Assembly (NCBI GenBank): GCA_025370845.1
Contig: JAMXFF010000045.1
Location: forward strand, 19,901-53,078
Source: Laspinema palackyanum D2a
Lineage (GTDB): Bacteria; Cyanobacteriota; Cyanobacteriia; Cyanobacteriales; Laspinemataceae
Reading direction: 5' to 3'
Length of the DNA stretch: 33,178 bases
The position numbers and the translations under genes are program-made. Below the pieces are notes generated by a model, which had not been told where the DNA came from, did not search any database, and worked only from the letters and a program-made list of their open reading frames with translations. Positions 33,019 to 33,178 of the stretch are shown here, in pieces (position 1 is the first letter of the stretch; every line of letters begins with the position of its first letter).

Positions 33019-33178
33019 GGAGTGCGAGCATCTTGCTCGCTTTCTTCAATAGCGAGCAAGATGCTCGCACTCCCAAATTGTCCGCGAATAACTAATTGCC
33101 TTAGCGAGCAAGATGCTCGCACTCCCAAATTGTCCGCGAATAACTAATTGCCTTAGCGAGCAAGATGCTCGCACTCCC
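33019..33178. repeat. Inverted unit plus 52-bp tandem repeats running off the window
   Basis: The 52-bp unit starts at 33051, 33103 and 33155 (third copy cut by the window end at 33178); the two full copies and the third's first 24 bases are identical apart from nothing seen. Each starts with AGCGAGCAAGATGCTCGC, itself containing the GAGCAAGATGCTC palindromic core. An inverted copy of the first 23 bases lies at 33019-33041. The same core, with GGG for GCG, occurs at 4509-4563. Confidence 0.85.

Noticed and set aside
33051-33178. Possible CRISPR array
   Set aside because: The 52-bp units are identical along their full length; there are no unique spacers and no cas genes nearby.
1-33178. tRNA, rRNA or insertion-sequence genes
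   Set aside because: No TPsiC-arm or anticodon-stem pattern, no rRNA core sequence and no transposase motif were seen by reading both strands; a tRNA scan would settle this.

Overview
The window looks like chromosome from a filamentous cyanobacterium. The octamer GCGATCGC (HIP1) is very frequent in genes and spacers. The genes include a ferrochelatase with a chlorophyll-binding-type C-terminal tail, a very large Ser/Thr-kinase/histidine-kinase hybrid, a cyanobacterial-type succinyl-CoA synthetase pair, and several families found mainly in cyanobacteria. The spacers carry GC-rich and GAGCATCTTGCTC-type palindromic repeats that I recall from Oscillatoriales-like genomes; the genus-level placement is inference. 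No rRNA, tRNA, CRISPR array, transposase or phage gene was found.

Layout. 1-4.5 kb: a PLP sugar aminotransferase (minus), an orphan FetB-type permease, a ZIP-like metal transporter and a luciferase-like flavin oxidoreductase. 4.5-9.6 kb: two large minus-strand genes, one for an SBBP beta-propeller-like protein with five C-terminal repeats and one for a single-pass membrane protein of unknown function. A 46-bp perfect palindrome separates them. 10.1-12.2 kb: sucC-sucD. 12.3-15.1 kb: a DUF815-type AAA ATPase, a GIY-YIG-like protein whose 3' end lies in an 88-bp tandem duplication, and a 2H phosphoesterase. 15.4-18.8 kb: an SRPBCC protein, a small exported protein, a zinc alcohol/formaldehyde dehydrogenase and rimM. 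19.2-26.8 kb: a two-gene signalling operon (2010-aa hybrid kinase, then a receiver-histidine kinase) joined by an ATGA overlap. 26.8-28.1 kb: a GT8-like putative glycosyltransferase followed by a truncated paralogue. 28.3-30.4 kb: glutamate dehydrogenase and a 711-bp upstream region with an NtcA-like box, a long hairpin and a possible leader peptide. 30.4-33.2 kb: a DUF4126 membrane protein, ferrochelatase, a divergent methyltransferase, and 52-bp tandem repeats running off the end.

How the genes work together. Most are single-gene or two-gene units divided by strong hairpins. Clear functional units are sucCD and the kinase pair. The SRPBCC/small exported protein/dehydrogenase group is co-directional and may form a stress or detoxification cluster, but that is only inferred. 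I found no convincing new multi-gene defence or biosynthetic system. The items most worth following up are the SBBP repeat protein, the 626-aa membrane protein, the kinase pair, the truncated glycosyltransferase copy, the gdhA/DUF4126 intergenic region, and the repeat elements.
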